Assembly: GCA_917880885.1 (NCBI GenBank)
Contig: OU862928.1
Coordinates: 42,086,962-42,150,961 of the forward strand
DNA from: Limnephilus marmoratus
Taxonomy: Eukaryota; Arthropoda; Insecta; Trichoptera; Limnephilidae
Reading direction: 5' to 3'
Length of the DNA stretch: 64,000 nucleotides
Below the pieces are notes generated by a model. The model saw only the letters and a list, made by a program, of their open reading frames with translations. It had not been told where the DNA came from and did not search any database. Below are positions 40,635 to 51,048 of this stretch, piece by piece; position 1 is the stretch's first letter; every line of letters starts with the position of its first letter. Both the position numbers and the translations under genes were made by a program.

Positions 40635-41040
40635 TTAATACTGCATTTCCCCATCACATGTCAAACACAATTAAATATTGCAAAGGATTACTAAAAAAAT
40701 GTTGCCATATTTAACATTTGACATGTGTATTGTAGCATTAAAACTGCAAATATTAGAAACGAAACGATAATATGGTGTTTATTGGAATTGGGTGATGATA
40801 TGTGTAGGAAAAACAAAGTTTGCAAGGAAAGCGGATAACCAATAACTTACCACTGTATCTCTGCAAAGGAGCACACGACACAACCACAATATGGTTATAT
40901 TGTTCTACCTAGAAACCATGAGGCAATCATCGCCACAACAAAACGAATGAATACAAAACGATTTATGTACTTCTGAGATGGTCAAATTCCTTCTTTTTAA
41001 TTAAAAATGAGAAATACTATACGAAAAACACCAACAACTT
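40635..41040. other. Unassigned; one dispersed repeat piece
   Basis: 40850-40900 carries the inverted GTGTGCTCCTTTGCAGAGAT block seen at 7565. Otherwise nothing is recognised. Confidence 0.35.
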
Positions 41041-41043
41041 GCT

Positions 41044-41420
41044 TCCAAAGTAGTTCCAAATCTTCAGTTTAAAAAAAGAATGTATCCGAATTTTTCACAA
41101 TTTTTCTGGCCATCGATCCAAATTTCAAATGCTTTTCCAGCAAGGTGATGTGGATAGGGAGAGGTAAGAACCGGATAAACGACATCCCGATAGGAACTAA
41201 GCATTTCCTCATTTCAAACCATGAGGATATGCTTAGTTCCAAATCTTCATTTTTCAAAAACAAATGCACTCGAATTTTCAAAAATAAATACACTTTTCTA
41301 CTATTTTTCTTGCCACTGTACCAAATTTCAAATACTTTTCCATAAAATTGATGTGGTAGGAACTGGATAAATGATATCCCGGTAAGAACTAAGCATATTT
41401 TCATTCCAAAACCGAACAAA
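41044..41420. repeat. Tandem pair, unit about 185 bp
   Basis: AGTTCCAAATCTTCA, CCAAATTTCAAATNCTTTTCC (N differs between the copies), GTGATGTGG-type and GGATAAACGACATCCCG / GGATAAATGATATCCCG motifs recur in order at about 41050 and 41237. Confidence 0.7.
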
Positions 41421-41954
41421 TATCCTCCAGAAAAAGTAGTGGAAAAAAAGATTAGAAATAAATTCACGTTTTTCAATAAAATTCCCACAAGAGATTTTTG
41501 CGTAGACTACTGTTAGATACCTGATTTCATTGCTTAAATAATTTATAATAATTTTATATTTGCACCCGGTTTCTCTTTAATACTTTTTGTTTTAATTTCC
41601 TTGTAAGGAAAAGGCTTGCGAGTGGTACAGGTTTATTTAGTTTACGAGGGGAATTATTCCCTCGAGCTTTTGAGTTCAAAACAATTTCTAAGATTTCTCT
41701 TCCTGAGGGAGTGTGCTACTTCCCGTGGTTTTATAATACCTTTTTACTTCCTTCTAGGCTTCCTTGGAGCAAACTATTCATGAATCAGAAGAAATAATGT
41801 AAAGAAATTTACCCAATGATTCATTAACTGCACGCTTCGAAAATTCAACTATGAAGGAAAGAATTATTTTTTAATTAGTCGTTTATAATCGTAACCTTCT
41901 TCATTTTTTTTTAAAAGCAACTGTAATTGTCTTATCCAATTAATTAATTAATAA
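41421..41954. other. Unassigned sequence
   Basis: Nothing recognised. Confidence 0.35.
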
Positions 41955-42736
41955 TCCTTTTAATATGAAAGCGAAAGTTTGTATGGATGTATGTTTGTTA
42001 CTCTTTCACGCAAGAAATACTGAATGGACTTTAAATTTTTTTTCACTAATGGAAAGCTACATCATTTGCGAGTAACACAGGCTGTGTATAATGGTAAGCT
42101 CTGAAGCTCTGGCGTTATGAAATTATTTATCATACATTTTCAGTCCCTAACAAAATTTACTTATTGCAAACGTCAGAAGAAAAACAAATATATTGTTGCC
42201 TTGGAAACGACTTTTTTTTTACTTTGAATTAGGCTATTCACCCTAATGGTAAGCCCACACTGCGGCCAACGTTCCAACTTCAAACGTTTGGACGATCGTG
42301 TGGAGGGGTGTTCGTGCGTTGGAAGTTCGAGTTGGAAGGTTGGAGTTCGCGTTGGCCCGGGATCGCCTTCGAGGCGATCTCGACGGCCAACTCACACGAA
42401 CCAGCCTGCCGCAGCTGTCCACAACGTGCCGCGTACTATTAAAATGACTATATTATTACGAAGATTGGTATAACAATTGTTTGAAAACATGTCGTGTATA
42501 TAAGTATATGATTATACGTACGTAATAATTGAAGGCAACTGAAAAAGATACAGCGTAGCTACAGCTGTTTCATGTCCGCCATTTTGGAGTACGGAATTCG
42601 GGGTTGGAGGGTTGGCCGCAGCGACCACACGATCGGCCAACCTTCCAACTCCGAACTAAGTTCGGAGTTGGAAGGTTGGCTTCAGTCTGGACGTAGCATA
42701 AAAAGAGTGCTTTGTTGGCGTCGTAGTTAATACCAA
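41955..42736 (+). mobile_element. Helitron H2 5' part, interrupted by a Harbinger MITE
   Basis: Starts TCCTTTTAATATGAAAGCGA with the GTTTGTTACTCTTTCACGCA block. The same sequence at 48026-48338 is uninterrupted. The two run in parallel up to AAAAAGAGTGCTTTGTTGGC and the H1-type segment that follows, except for the 452-bp insert at 42247. Confidence 0.65.
42247..42698. mobile_element. PIF/Harbinger-type MITE, TSD TAA, with empty site
   Basis: TAA at 42244-42246 and 42699-42701. The termini are TGGTAAGCCCACACTGCGGC and the complement TGCTACGTCCAGACTGAAGC, about 17 of 24 matching. The related locus at 48293-48310 has the uninterrupted CACCCTAAAAAGAGTG with one TAA. The inside is GC-rich with GGTTGGAGTT/AACTCCAACC repeats, including a near-perfect hairpin around 42640-42682. 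No transposase. A 3-bp TWA TSD is characteristic of PIF/Harbinger. Confidence 0.85.
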
Positions 42737-43046
42737 TCTCTAAAAATGAATCGCCGAAATTTACGTATTCGCATATTCTCTGAACGACTGCACCAAATTG
42801 GATTTTTTTTGTTCGTTATTTTGTGTATAACTACTGTTGAGCTCTGGCATTATGAAATTTGTATAAAAAATTAAGTAATATGTGGCACGCGAGCAGTTTT
42901 AAAACTAAATGTACCGGGAATGAATGAGTGTGGGAGGAAGGGGGGAGGGGAGGAGAGGGGGGAGGGCTGGTGGGAGGGTGGTGGATGGGGGAAGGGAGGG
43001 GGGGGGGGGGGCTAGTGGCGCGTGCGAAGCCGGGGACAAAGGCTAG
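42737..43046 (+). mobile_element. Helitron H1-related copy with G-rich core
   Basis: TCTCTAAAAATGAATCGCCG start and GCCGGGGACAAAGGCTAG end before T. A GGGGGGA-type tract lies at 42930-43010. Its 3' end differs from that of the other H1 copies. Confidence 0.65.
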
Positions 43047-43859
43047 TAAATATGTAATGGTGAGCCAGCATTAGCGCCCTTTAGGTGATTTTTCACAAAA
43101 ACGGCGCCCCATATTATTATGAAATTACATATTTTCTATACCATTCATCTAATTGTGATGAAACTTTGGTGAGTTGTTTTACGCAGGCCCGCCAAGGTTT
43201 CAATATATGTACTGGTGAGTTCAGGCGTAATGCCATTTGTATAAAAGTTATAATAGGTGGCGCACGAGTTGTTTGAAAAAAACGAGTGTATTTTATATAG
43301 ATTAGCGGCAGGGTGGAAAGGAAGCAGGGGGATTGAAAAGAAGGAGGGGGAAAAGGAGAATGCGGGAGGTGGGAGGAGATCGGGGACAGGGAGAAAAAAA
43401 TCTTTTCTCATGAGGCATGTGGTAAATAAGTAAAAAATATACACGATAATCAGGTAAGCGGCTCAATAAGCAGATCGATACAGAGCACCGTTTAGAACGG
43501 ATGTCTGAGTCCAATTAGTTATTCATTGTAAACATGATAGCGGTAATCAACATCTCGGAATCCTAATCAGTGCGTAATCCAGGTCCAGATAATCCAATAG
43601 GACTTATCGTTTACGTTCATCAAATGATATACGTATACCAGCATTTAACAGATCGGATATAATGCAATGACGCCTATTCAATACTCAATAACTCCAGCCA
43701 TAATGCAATTCGGATGCGCGAATTTACCACCTGTCAAGCAATTTTACATATTCATGAATTTAGTGTAGTTAATATAGTGTTCAAACAAACGAAGATAATA
43801 AAATGGTGCTGTAAATAGTACGAGAAATTGAACCCATTTTCGGATGTCAAAAATATACA
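43047..43859. other. Helitron-like debris and unassigned sequence
   Basis: 43066-43130 resembles the AGCGC...AAAACGGCGC retroposon end seen at 34785. 43215-43300 repeats the H1-internal block (GAGTTCAGGCGTAATGCCAT ... GTGGCGCACGAGTTGTTTG), followed by a G/A-rich tract at 43310-43395. No intact boundary. The remainder is unassigned. Confidence 0.4.
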
Positions 43860-44193
43860 ATCTATCATTGAAGAAGAAGAAGATAACAATAATAATCTAA
43901 ACGAAAATTTGAAGAGAACAAGACACAGAAAACAGAAAAAAGACAATGGTCGCAACTGGGACTCGAACCCAGACCTCTCGTCTAACCGGGACGTGCACGT
44001 TAACCAATTTCGCTATTGCCACCTGCTGTCAAACCGTCATAATTGTCAATCTCATATTTCAAATTTTAGAATTAATATTATTATCTACAACTAATTATTT
44101 TTCCATATTATGGGCAACTACCCTTTTTATTGGAAACAATCATTCTAAGAATTGGTTTGTATCCTGGGAAGCATCTCGGATAAAAGCATCCGA
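43860..44193 (-). mobile_element. SINE S3 with its upstream unit, minus copy
   Basis: The segment from the tRNA-like head (43947-44023) through AATTTGAAATATGAGATTGA and TTTCCATATTATGGGCAACT to GGATAAAAGCATCCGAATT is repeated in the opposite orientation at 44925-45240. The pair makes a large inverted repeat around the hAT element. Confidence 0.65.
43947..44023 (-). other. tRNA-like SINE head with near-complete cloverleaf
   Basis: The minus strand folds like a tRNA: GTGGCAA against TTGCGAC (6 of 7), a GCG/CGT D stem, CGTC/GACG anticodon stem with a seven-base loop, a perfect CTGGG/CCCAG T arm with TTCGAGT, and even a following CA. The anticodon loop CCGGTTA lacks U33, so it is not a normal tRNA gene. 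TGGCNNAGNNNGG-like A-box and GGTTCGAGTCC B-box sequences are present. Confidence 0.6.
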
Positions 44194-44201
44194 ATTTATT
44201 T

Positions 44202-44694
44202 CAGTGGTTCCCAACCTTTTTGTTACCCGGGACCACGTGTACGTTTATTTTTCCGACAGGGACGACAAGCAGTGGAATAGCGAGGGGGGGCGGCACCCGA
44301 CAGAGTTTCTCCCTTCCAAGAGCACGATTCAAATTTTTTATGAAGTCGAAATTTGTAATTTGTGTTTGTCAACTTTATTGAGGGGGAGGGGGGTGATACC
44401 ACGTTGTCCGCCCTACCAGTCCCAGGTGCCACCCATGCTGAGGGCGTGACGGGTTCTAGCAGAATATTTACCACAACGGAGGGGGTAGAACGGGGTAGGA
44501 TGGGGTGGGGCGAAACTGAATACCGAGATGGTCACTGACCACAAGGTACAATAATGATAAACTGAATATTGTTCCAATTTTTTTTTATTCAGACTTCTCG
44601 ACTAGTGACCGCTCGCGCGCCGGCTCGCTTATTGACCGGCGGATCATCGCGGACCATCTTCTAGCTCTCGCGGACCACTGGTTGGGAAACCCTG
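44202..44694. mobile_element. Nonautonomous hAT element, 8-bp TSD
   Basis: Terminal inverted repeats CAGTGGTTCCCAACC and GGTTGGGAAACCCTG, typical hAT ends (CAG-G-TTCCCAA). TSD ATTTATTT (44194-44201) versus ATTTATTC (44695-44702), seven of eight bases. The 493-bp inside is GC-rich with GCGGACCA repeats near the right end and no transposase. Confidence 0.88.
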
Positions 44695-44702
44695 ATTTAT
44701 TC

Positions 44703-44830
44703 GCACGTCCCGGTTAGACGATAGGTCTGGGTCCGAGTCCCAGTTGCGACCATTGTCTTTTTTCTGTTTTCTGTGTCTTGTTCTCTTTCATATTTTCATT
44801 TAGATTATTATTGTTAACTTCTTCTTCAAT
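44703..44830 (+). mobile_element. SINE S3, 5'-truncated
   Basis: Starts within the tRNA-like head (GCACGTCCCGGTTAGACGAT), with B box GGGTCCGAGTCCCAG, then the body CATTGTCTTTTTTCTGTTTT. Lies right next to the hAT TSD. Confidence 0.65.
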
Positions 44831-44924
44831 GATATATTACTATTCAAAAGTTTTAAAGAGAGTTTTTCTTATAAAAAAATGAATATTCATTTAGACTTTT
44901 ATAAAAAGTCAATAGTTCCATATG

Positions 44925-45295
44925 AATAAATTCGGATACCTTTATCCGAGACACTATCCAGGATACAAACCAATTCGTAGAATGATTGCTTCCAATAAAA
45001 AGGGTAGTTGCCCATAATATGGAAAAAATAATTAGTTGAAGATAATATTGTTAATTCTAAAATTTGAAATATGAGATTGACAAATACGACGGTTTGACAG
45101 AAGGTGGCATTAGCGAAATTGGTTAACGCGCACGTCCCTGATAGACAAGAGGTCTGGGTTCGAGTCCCAGTTGCGAACATTGTCTTTTTTCTGTTCTTCT
45201 GTGTCGTGTTTTCTTTCATATTTTCGTTTAGATTATTATTGTTATCTTTTTCTCAATTATTTTATTTTATTTTTATTATTATTGTACAACAGAAT
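44925..45295 (+). mobile_element. SINE S3 with its upstream unit, plus copy
   Basis: The tRNA-like head at 45103-45179 has A-box TAGCGAAATTGG and B-box GGTTCGAGTCC. The acceptor pairing is weaker than in the copy at 43947. The body TTGTCTTTTTTCTGTTCTTC ends in T-rich and TTATT sequence. Confidence 0.65.
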
Positions 45296-45299
45296 AATT

Positions 45300-45960
45300 C
45301 CAATTACAGTACAATTTAGTTACCCTACCAGCATTTAGGCAAGTGACTCTTCAATAATGTTTTTAAGGCATATAAAGAACAGTCACTTACATCCAAATGG
45401 TTTGCAATTTCATTTAACAGCACCACTCCCCTCGTCATGCTATGCTTTGCCAAGACGTCTGTTCTGCCGTTCGGTACTTTAAATAAGTCATGATGTCGAC
45501 TTCGGCTGTAGTGGTCTGGTACATATAAATCATAGCATCCCAAGAGAAATGGGCTATTGATGAAATTGTTCCAAATTTTGAAAGACAGAATAGCAAGACT
45601 TGCTTTCCTTCTAGTTTCTAGACTCACACAATCAGTTTCCTCAAGTAAGTCAATATGGTGCACGAACCTTGGATAGATTCCATGCTTCCGCATATAAACA
45701 TACATGAGGAATTTCTTCTGGATTTGCTCTAACATATCAATGTACTTCTGGTGGTACGGTGCCCAAACATCGCTCGCGTACTCCAGCTTGCTTCTCAGTA
45801 CACCACTGAATAACGCTAGCATAGCTTCTTGGTTATCAAACTGCTTACAAGTCCTGATGATGAATCCAAGAAGTTTGCAGCAAGATTGAGTGAGCTGAGA
45901 TATATGGCAAGAGAGTGTCAGTTCGGGATCAAAGACGACACCGAGATTATGTATTATGTA
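45300..45960 (-). pseudogene. LINE RT thumb/C-terminal fragment
   Basis: The open frame begins upstream of its first Met. From about 45955 it reads HNLGVVFDPELTLSCHISQL then GFIIRTCKQF, VLRSKLEYASDVWAPYHQKY and the C-terminal part to LKSHLPKCW with a stop at 45325. This is the post-catalytic region of a Jockey/CR1-type LINE ORF2; the RT motifs themselves are missing. It is uninterrupted over about 210 codons, which suggests modest age. A different family from the intact LINE at 14.4-18.6 kb. Confidence 0.8.
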
Positions 45961-46398
45961 TTACGTTAATGGGAATAACCTTCAAAAGTTATAAAAGAGA
46001 GTTTTTCTTATAAAAAATTAAATACAATCTAAACTATTGACCAACAATAATTTAGGTTTCGATTGTAAATTGAAAGGGAAGTAAGGTAAGAGAAGAAGGA
46101 AAATATATATTGATTTATCGACCAAATGCATGAATTATATTCTACCTTACTTCTAACCAGAGATGATTATAACAATTTATGATGACTTATTGCTTGTTTA
46201 AAATAAATAAATAAATAATGTCGTGACTTAAGCCGCGTATGTCTTTCCGCGTAATTCACTCATAAATAATGATGAGCCATAAAGCTGAGTTGCGGTGGTG
46301 ACAGAGCAGTTACTAAGCTTAACCTTCCCCGAACCAAGTTGGAAAAGATTCCCCTGCTCAGGCTTCCCAAAATGACACTACTGCGTTACCATACGAAC
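45961..46398. other. Unassigned sequence
   Basis: AAATAAATAAATAAAT near 46200 is a simple tail-like run; no element body is assignable. Confidence 0.35.
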
Positions 46399-46406
46399 AG
46401 AGTTGT

Positions 46407-46644
46407 AAATGCGTTTTTAGATTTTCAGGGCCAAAAGTATTTTGGTTATTTGTTTTTGGGGTGTTATGCCGTGTTGCGCTACTTCCTTATTTAGCCAACA
46501 TTTCGGACAGCATTGCAGTGTCCATCATCAGGGCACAACTGCTGGATCTGCCCTGATGATAGACACTGCAACGCTGTCCGAAAAATTCGCTAAAGAAGAA
46601 GGTTACACAACACGGCATAACACCCCAAAAACAAATAACGAAAA
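46407..46644 (-). mobile_element. Short palindromic PLE derivative, family A, decayed
   Basis: Two arms meeting near 46544, the tailed arm on the left (33 nt, 46407-46439), the other ending AACGAAAA. A probable TSD AGAGTT with two following mismatched bases lies at 46399 and 46645. Both hammerheads carry damage: on the plus arm stem II reads AGACA/TGTCC and GAAACGTT has become GAAAAATT; on the minus arm GAAACGTT has become GAAATGTT. Confidence 0.7.
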
Positions 46645-46694
46645 AGAGTTTAAAAATATACAAATTTTTCAGAGAAAAAATAAGTCGGACTCTC

Positions 46695-46925
46695 TTGATT
46701 CATTGCCTTGAACCAGCGCTGGAAGAAATATATTCATACGTCCATCACTCTTGGACACACTGACCCCAGATTTCTACCCATACTCCTCATACTTTTCTCC
46801 TTCCCAGAACTTCGTCTCCTTCCTTTCCTTAAAATACCCTCCAAATAGCATCCTCAAAGATGACAGAGGCCCCAAGGGAAATGGTTTTCTCAGGGTCTCT
46901 TGTGTGGAGCTAATGAAAAAAATAA
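46695..46925 (+). repeat. R2 repeat, 3' half
   Basis: CATTGCCTTGAACCAGCGCT through CTTGTGTGGAGCTAATGAAA with an A-rich end. Confidence 0.65.
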
Positions 46926-46984
46926 TTTAAAAACTTGTTTGACATTGCATATACGTTAACATATGTCAAAATTGTAATCACACG

Positions 46985-47125
46985 TTAAAAATGCTGTGTG
47001 GAGGGTATTTTTAGGGAAAGGAAAGAGAGGAAATTCTGGTAAGAGGGGTGGGGAGGAATCTTGGGGTCAATGTGTCTAGGAGTGACGTACGTAAGAATCC
47101 ATCCCTCCCACTGCGGTGCAATGCG
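46985..47125 (-). repeat. R2 repeat, 3' middle fragment
   Basis: Complement of the TCACTCCTGGACACATTGAC ... CCCTCCACACAGCAT part of R2. Together with 46695-46925 it forms an inverted pair 60 bp apart. Confidence 0.6.
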
Positions 47126-47330
47126 AGAATATTAATGATGAAATAATCACTAACAATGTAGAGATATGCGACCAATTTGACAATTTATTTTGCAACATTG
47201 GCTCCTCTTCAGCTGATAATATAAATGGGAAAGTCAAACACAATCCAGCCAATGAAATAACGTTAGTGCATGATAGCATCGAATCTTCAGCCCACTACGG
47301 AGTTAGAAATAAGTCAAATATCTAGTAAAG
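47122..47330 (+). pseudogene. Possible LINE ORF2 linker fragment
   Basis: The frame NVEICDQFDNLFCNIGSSSADN fits the (I/V)-x-x-x-F-N-x-F-F-x-x-I-G-x-x-L-A segment between endonuclease and RT of LINE ORF2 proteins. Only about 65 codons; no catalytic motif. Confidence 0.4.
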
Positions 47331-47422
47331 TACAATATGATTCCAATCCAGGGGTCTCACCTTCAAATTCCTGCTATATCAAATAAATATTTAATATTAT
47401 GCGTGTTTATCCACCGTTTAAT

Positions 47423-47705
47423 TTGGGAAGCGGGTATGGATACCGCTGCCCCGGGAACGATTTATTGGATAACCAACACCCTTGCCGTACGCCACCCCAA
47501 GTGGTTCGTTACGTTTGGTGACTTAAGAGTAGAAGGGGTGCCCGAATTCATGAGGAAAGATTTGTCTGGGTCTAAGATGCATCTGCCCACTAACAGTGTG
47601 GCAGGCCGAATCTGAAGAGACTACTTGAGGGAGACCTTTTGATCTCTCCAGCAGAACTCTCTCGGAACATTGCCTCGCCTCGTTGTGGTAGGGTTGGTTT
47701 CATAA
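47423..47705 (+). repeat. R2 repeat, 5' half
   Basis: TTTGGGAAGCGGGTATGGAT, TTTATTGGATAACCAACACC, CCACCCCAAGTGGTTCGTTA and GTGTGGCAGGCCGAATCTGA. The 3' part is replaced by unassigned sequence. Confidence 0.65.
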
Positions 47706-48025
47706 ATATGTTGGTTATTCAAATACTAATCCTTTCCAACCTTCTTCCTTCTCATCTCCGGAGAAGTGAGGAGCAGTTCGAACACTTGTTGGGTTTCACG
47801 AAGATACTTGTGGCTAGCGTTCATCGCAACACATTCATGCCGCGATTACCTTCTATTGGCTATTTGTGCTCCAATAGTGGACACGGACCTTTTTACCCCA
47901 GCGACGGGTGCCAAACTAAAAGAAGATTCAAACTGTTTCCGATTGCCGCCGATCTAACAGCTTGCGAATTGCACCGTGTTTGCTCCCCACCTCTCTATAA
48001 ATAATCTTGTATAAATGTAAATTAT
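47706..48025. other. Unassigned sequence
   Basis: A 121-codon frame (47639-48004, plus) overlaps the R2 end and has no recognisable domain. Confidence 0.35.
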
Positions 48026-48440
48026 TCTACTATAATATTATAAAGGCGAAAGTTTGTATGAATGTATGTTTGTTACTCTTTCACGCAAAATATAATGAAT
48101 GGACTTTAAAAATTCTTTCACTAATAAAAAGCTACATTATTTGCGAGTACTAAAGTCTGTATATATTGGTAAGCTCTGGCGTCATGAAATTATTTATCAT
48201 ACGTTTTCTGTCCCTAACAAAATCGAGTTATTGCAAACGTCAGAAGAAAAGCAAACAAATTGTTGCATTGGAAAAGATGTTTTTTTAAATTAGGTATTTC
48301 ACCCTAAAAAGAGTGCATTGTTGGCGTCGTACTTAATATCTATGTCTAAAAATGAATCGCCGAAATGTATGTATGCGCAAAACTTTCGAACGACTGCACC
48401 AAATTGGATAATTCTTTTTTTTTGTTCGTTATTTTGATCA
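48026..48440 (+). mobile_element. Helitron H2/H1 5' region, uninterrupted
   Basis: Begins TCTACTATAATATTATAAAG, contains GTTTGTTACTCTTTCACGCA, passes the CACCCTAAAAAGAGTGCA site, and ends with the H1-type ATGAATCGCCGAAATGTATG block up to about 48440. The 3' CTAG end is not found. Confidence 0.6.
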
Positions 48441-48741
48441 CAATACATATTCTTGCTCCTATAAAGTTTGAAGAAGACAGGAAATGTCGATCACCACGTT
48501 GGATTCCGGAAGGTTAATACATAAATAACAGTGGGTACTTCCAAGCAGACTGTTTCCATCTGCATAATATGATAATAATGTGTATTAGAATAATGTCTCA
48601 AGCTGAGGCTGGAAGAATGTACCAACCAGAGTTCCCAGTACAGGAACATTACCGTAGATTTACCGTCGTGAACGCGTATTTGAAGAAGACAGGCATATCG
48701 TGTTACTAAATCGTCGAAAACGTTAGAGTTGGGTAGTAAAA
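48441..48741. other. Unassigned sequence
   Basis: Nothing recognised. Confidence 0.35.
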
Positions 48742-48897
48742 ATTGAAAGTATTGAATATTTTTCAGACTATAATGTCCAAAATCTTTACTAGGAAAGCAT
48801 TTGATTGATAAAATATGTAAAAATGAAAGTATTGAATATTTTTCAGACTATAATGTCCAAAATCTTTACTAGGAAAGCATTTGACTGATATAACAAA
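48742..48897. repeat. 80-bp tandem duplication
   Basis: TGAAAGTATTGAATATTTTT ... AGGAAAGCATTTGATTGATA is repeated at exactly 80 bp with about one difference, so it is young. Confidence 0.88.
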
Positions 48898-49194
48898 AAC
48901 GAAAATCTAGGACGCATGGTCCCTAAAACTAGAACAACATTTGCTTAACGACAATTCTGGTTCATCGCTCCTAAAATACACAAAGCATTGAACACCGATA
49001 TGAAGTAAAATAATACCGTCTGTGCATATCCCTTTTAACCATCTTGGTTCAACATTAGATATTTGAAAGGGCACAAGCTTTTTTTAAAGATTACATAAAT
49101 CAAACACTGCTCAAAAAAACATTCATGCTATTTCATTTTATCTTTTTCAATATCTCTAAACTCAAATGTGACGATTTGAACATGAACTCTTACT
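48898..49194. other. Unassigned AT-rich sequence
   Basis: Nothing recognised. Confidence 0.35.
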
Positions 49195-50380
49195 AGTTTA
49201 TTTATTTATTTATGTACAGAAACAAACAGTAGAATAATGCAGTGGTGAAAACAATTTTCAATTATTAAGTATATTTCGGGGTGGGTATCTATGATGTGTT
49301 TCTTTGTAGTGTCTTATTTATGGTATGTATATTAAAGTAAATTACCGGGTGATGTGCGTAGTGTGAAGGCGTGTGTGTAAGTATGTATGTGCATTGAACA
49401 AATTATATTATTGACATGATGCTCTTTTTAAATTTGGGCAGTGAATCGGAGAAATAGTCGATGTTAAAATGTAAAAAGCACGATTGATTGGTGAATTTCT
49501 TACTGCATTTATCTTGTAATTAAACGTGTGTAATAGTTCTGTATGGCGTGTACGTCTTAAGGGTATGTTAAAATTAACTAGGGAAAGAAGTTCAGTACAG
49601 TCAGTGTTACTATTTAAAATTTTGTGTATAAATGTCAAATCAATAAATGTCAATGTGGTAAAACAATGTATGATCGCGTGAGAAATGTGGATATCCGCAA
49701 GGAATGTAAGGCTGATGTAAGCATAATGAGAAAGATTAAGAAAGGGACCCTCAGATGGTTTGGGCATGTAGATCGAATTAACGAAGAAAGTAGTATAAGA
49801 AGAATATACGACGGGAATGTGAATGATAGAAGAAGTCGGGGACGCCTTGAGTCGGACGATACTTGAGTCGGGCCACGTCAAAAGTCAAAATAATAGAAGA
49901 GAATGTATGAGACAATGTATGAATGTGAGTAAGGCAAAGAGTGCGAGGCAAAGAGAGTTGTTTGGCGCTCCGTCCTCTCTGCCTACCCCTGTGGGGAAAC
50001 AGTTGATAGTTATGTCAAATCAGCTATTGCTTTGCGTTTGTCGCAAAGTTTGAAATGTGCATTCGAAGTTATTGTTAAATTTGAAGGTAAGATATTTAAT
50101 AAATTTGTTTTGAATATGTTCTATGCTATCTATGTTTACTTTGTACTGCGGGTTCCAAATTGGTGAGGCATATTCCAGTGTACTTCTGACTAATGTAAAA
50201 TATAACATTACTACTGTACGCCGGTTACTGAACACTTTACTTATCCCAAGAACAAAATCAAGCATTTTATATGTCCTGTGAACGATTGAGTCGATGTGCT
50301 TATTAAGTATAAGTTTGCTATGAAGGTAAACAACAAGATCTTTACATTCCATTTTAGATATGACAGGTTCACTATTGAGT
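49195..50380 (-). mobile_element. 5'-truncated LINE, split by another LINE
   Basis: The minus strand encodes RT-thumb sequence (CKDLVVYLHSKLILNKHIDS, MLDFVLGISKVF, RSTLEYASPIWNPQYKVNID) ending at about 50023, then resumes at about 49660 with FIDLTFIHKILNSNTDCTEL, FNIPLRRTRHTELLH and a 3' UTR. The 3' tail is TAAATAAATAAA (the TTTATTTATTTA run at about 49198). The same family as 53290-54175. The gap between the two halves is the insertion at 49643-50011. Confidence 0.8.
49643..50011 (+). mobile_element. RTE-like LINE 3' fragment inserted in a LINE, 11-bp TSD
   Basis: The frame reads MYDRVRNVDIRKECKADVSI then KKGTLRWFGHVDRINEESSI and RRSRGR, the LRWFGHV-R-M ... RGRP signature that ends RTE-like LINE proteins. 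ATGTCAAATCA is present at 49632-49642 and 50012-50022, a clean TSD. A homologous, longer copy is at 62945-63690. Confidence 0.85.
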
Positions 50381-50484
50381 AATAATATTATTTAATTACA
50401 TGTTTAATTTAGTGCTTACTACCTAGCGTTAGTATTTTTCTAGATAGATATGTACTATGATTAACGGGAGAAAAATTTAATTTC

Positions 50485-50630
50485 ACAACCTGGACAAACC
50501 TTACACGATGAATCCGGGTACCCCTGCTAAGTCACCATACGTTGTGAACCAATGGAAGTGACCTATGCCAGGGGTGTTGGTTATCCAATCGATGGTTCCC
50601 AGTGAGGCGATATCCATACCCGCTCCACAA
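50485..50630 (-). repeat. R2 repeat, 5' third
   Basis: GAATCCGGGTACCCCTGCTA and GGGGTGTTGGTTATCCAAT in reverse orientation, ending at CCATACCCGCTCC. Confidence 0.65.
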
Positions 50631-51048
50631 ATATTTATTTGGATAATTGGTTTGTTAATTAGTTTTTGAATATGCTACGTCCACATTGTTAGAGCATAAG
50701 GTTTATCTTTGCAAAGCAATGATATTATTTAAATGATTTAACGTTTCGAACGGAAATAACTTAATGTTTCCGGTGTTCACGGTGTGCCAATTAAATTAAC
50801 GCATCTTTATTACCTAAGACCAACCTTGCGTGTTTTAAATCGTTATACGATATGTTTTATTATTATTTAAAACCGTTAACGGTCGTTTACACTGACAGCC
50901 CAGATCTGAGTATATTTAATTACCGCGAACCCAATAAATACAACATTAGATTACAGTCATGTTCGGTATCTTCCACTCTTTGAAATGTTTTTAGTCTCTA
51001 CTTGTTTGTCTATTGTTATTTTTGTAATTTTTCATTTTATCCCGACGA
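50631..51048. other. Unassigned AT-rich sequence
   Basis: Nothing recognised. Confidence 0.35.

Noticed and set aside
43947..44023. Functional tRNA gene
   Set aside because: Anticodon loop lacks U33 and the unit is repeated with decayed copies at 44703 and 45103, as a SINE head.
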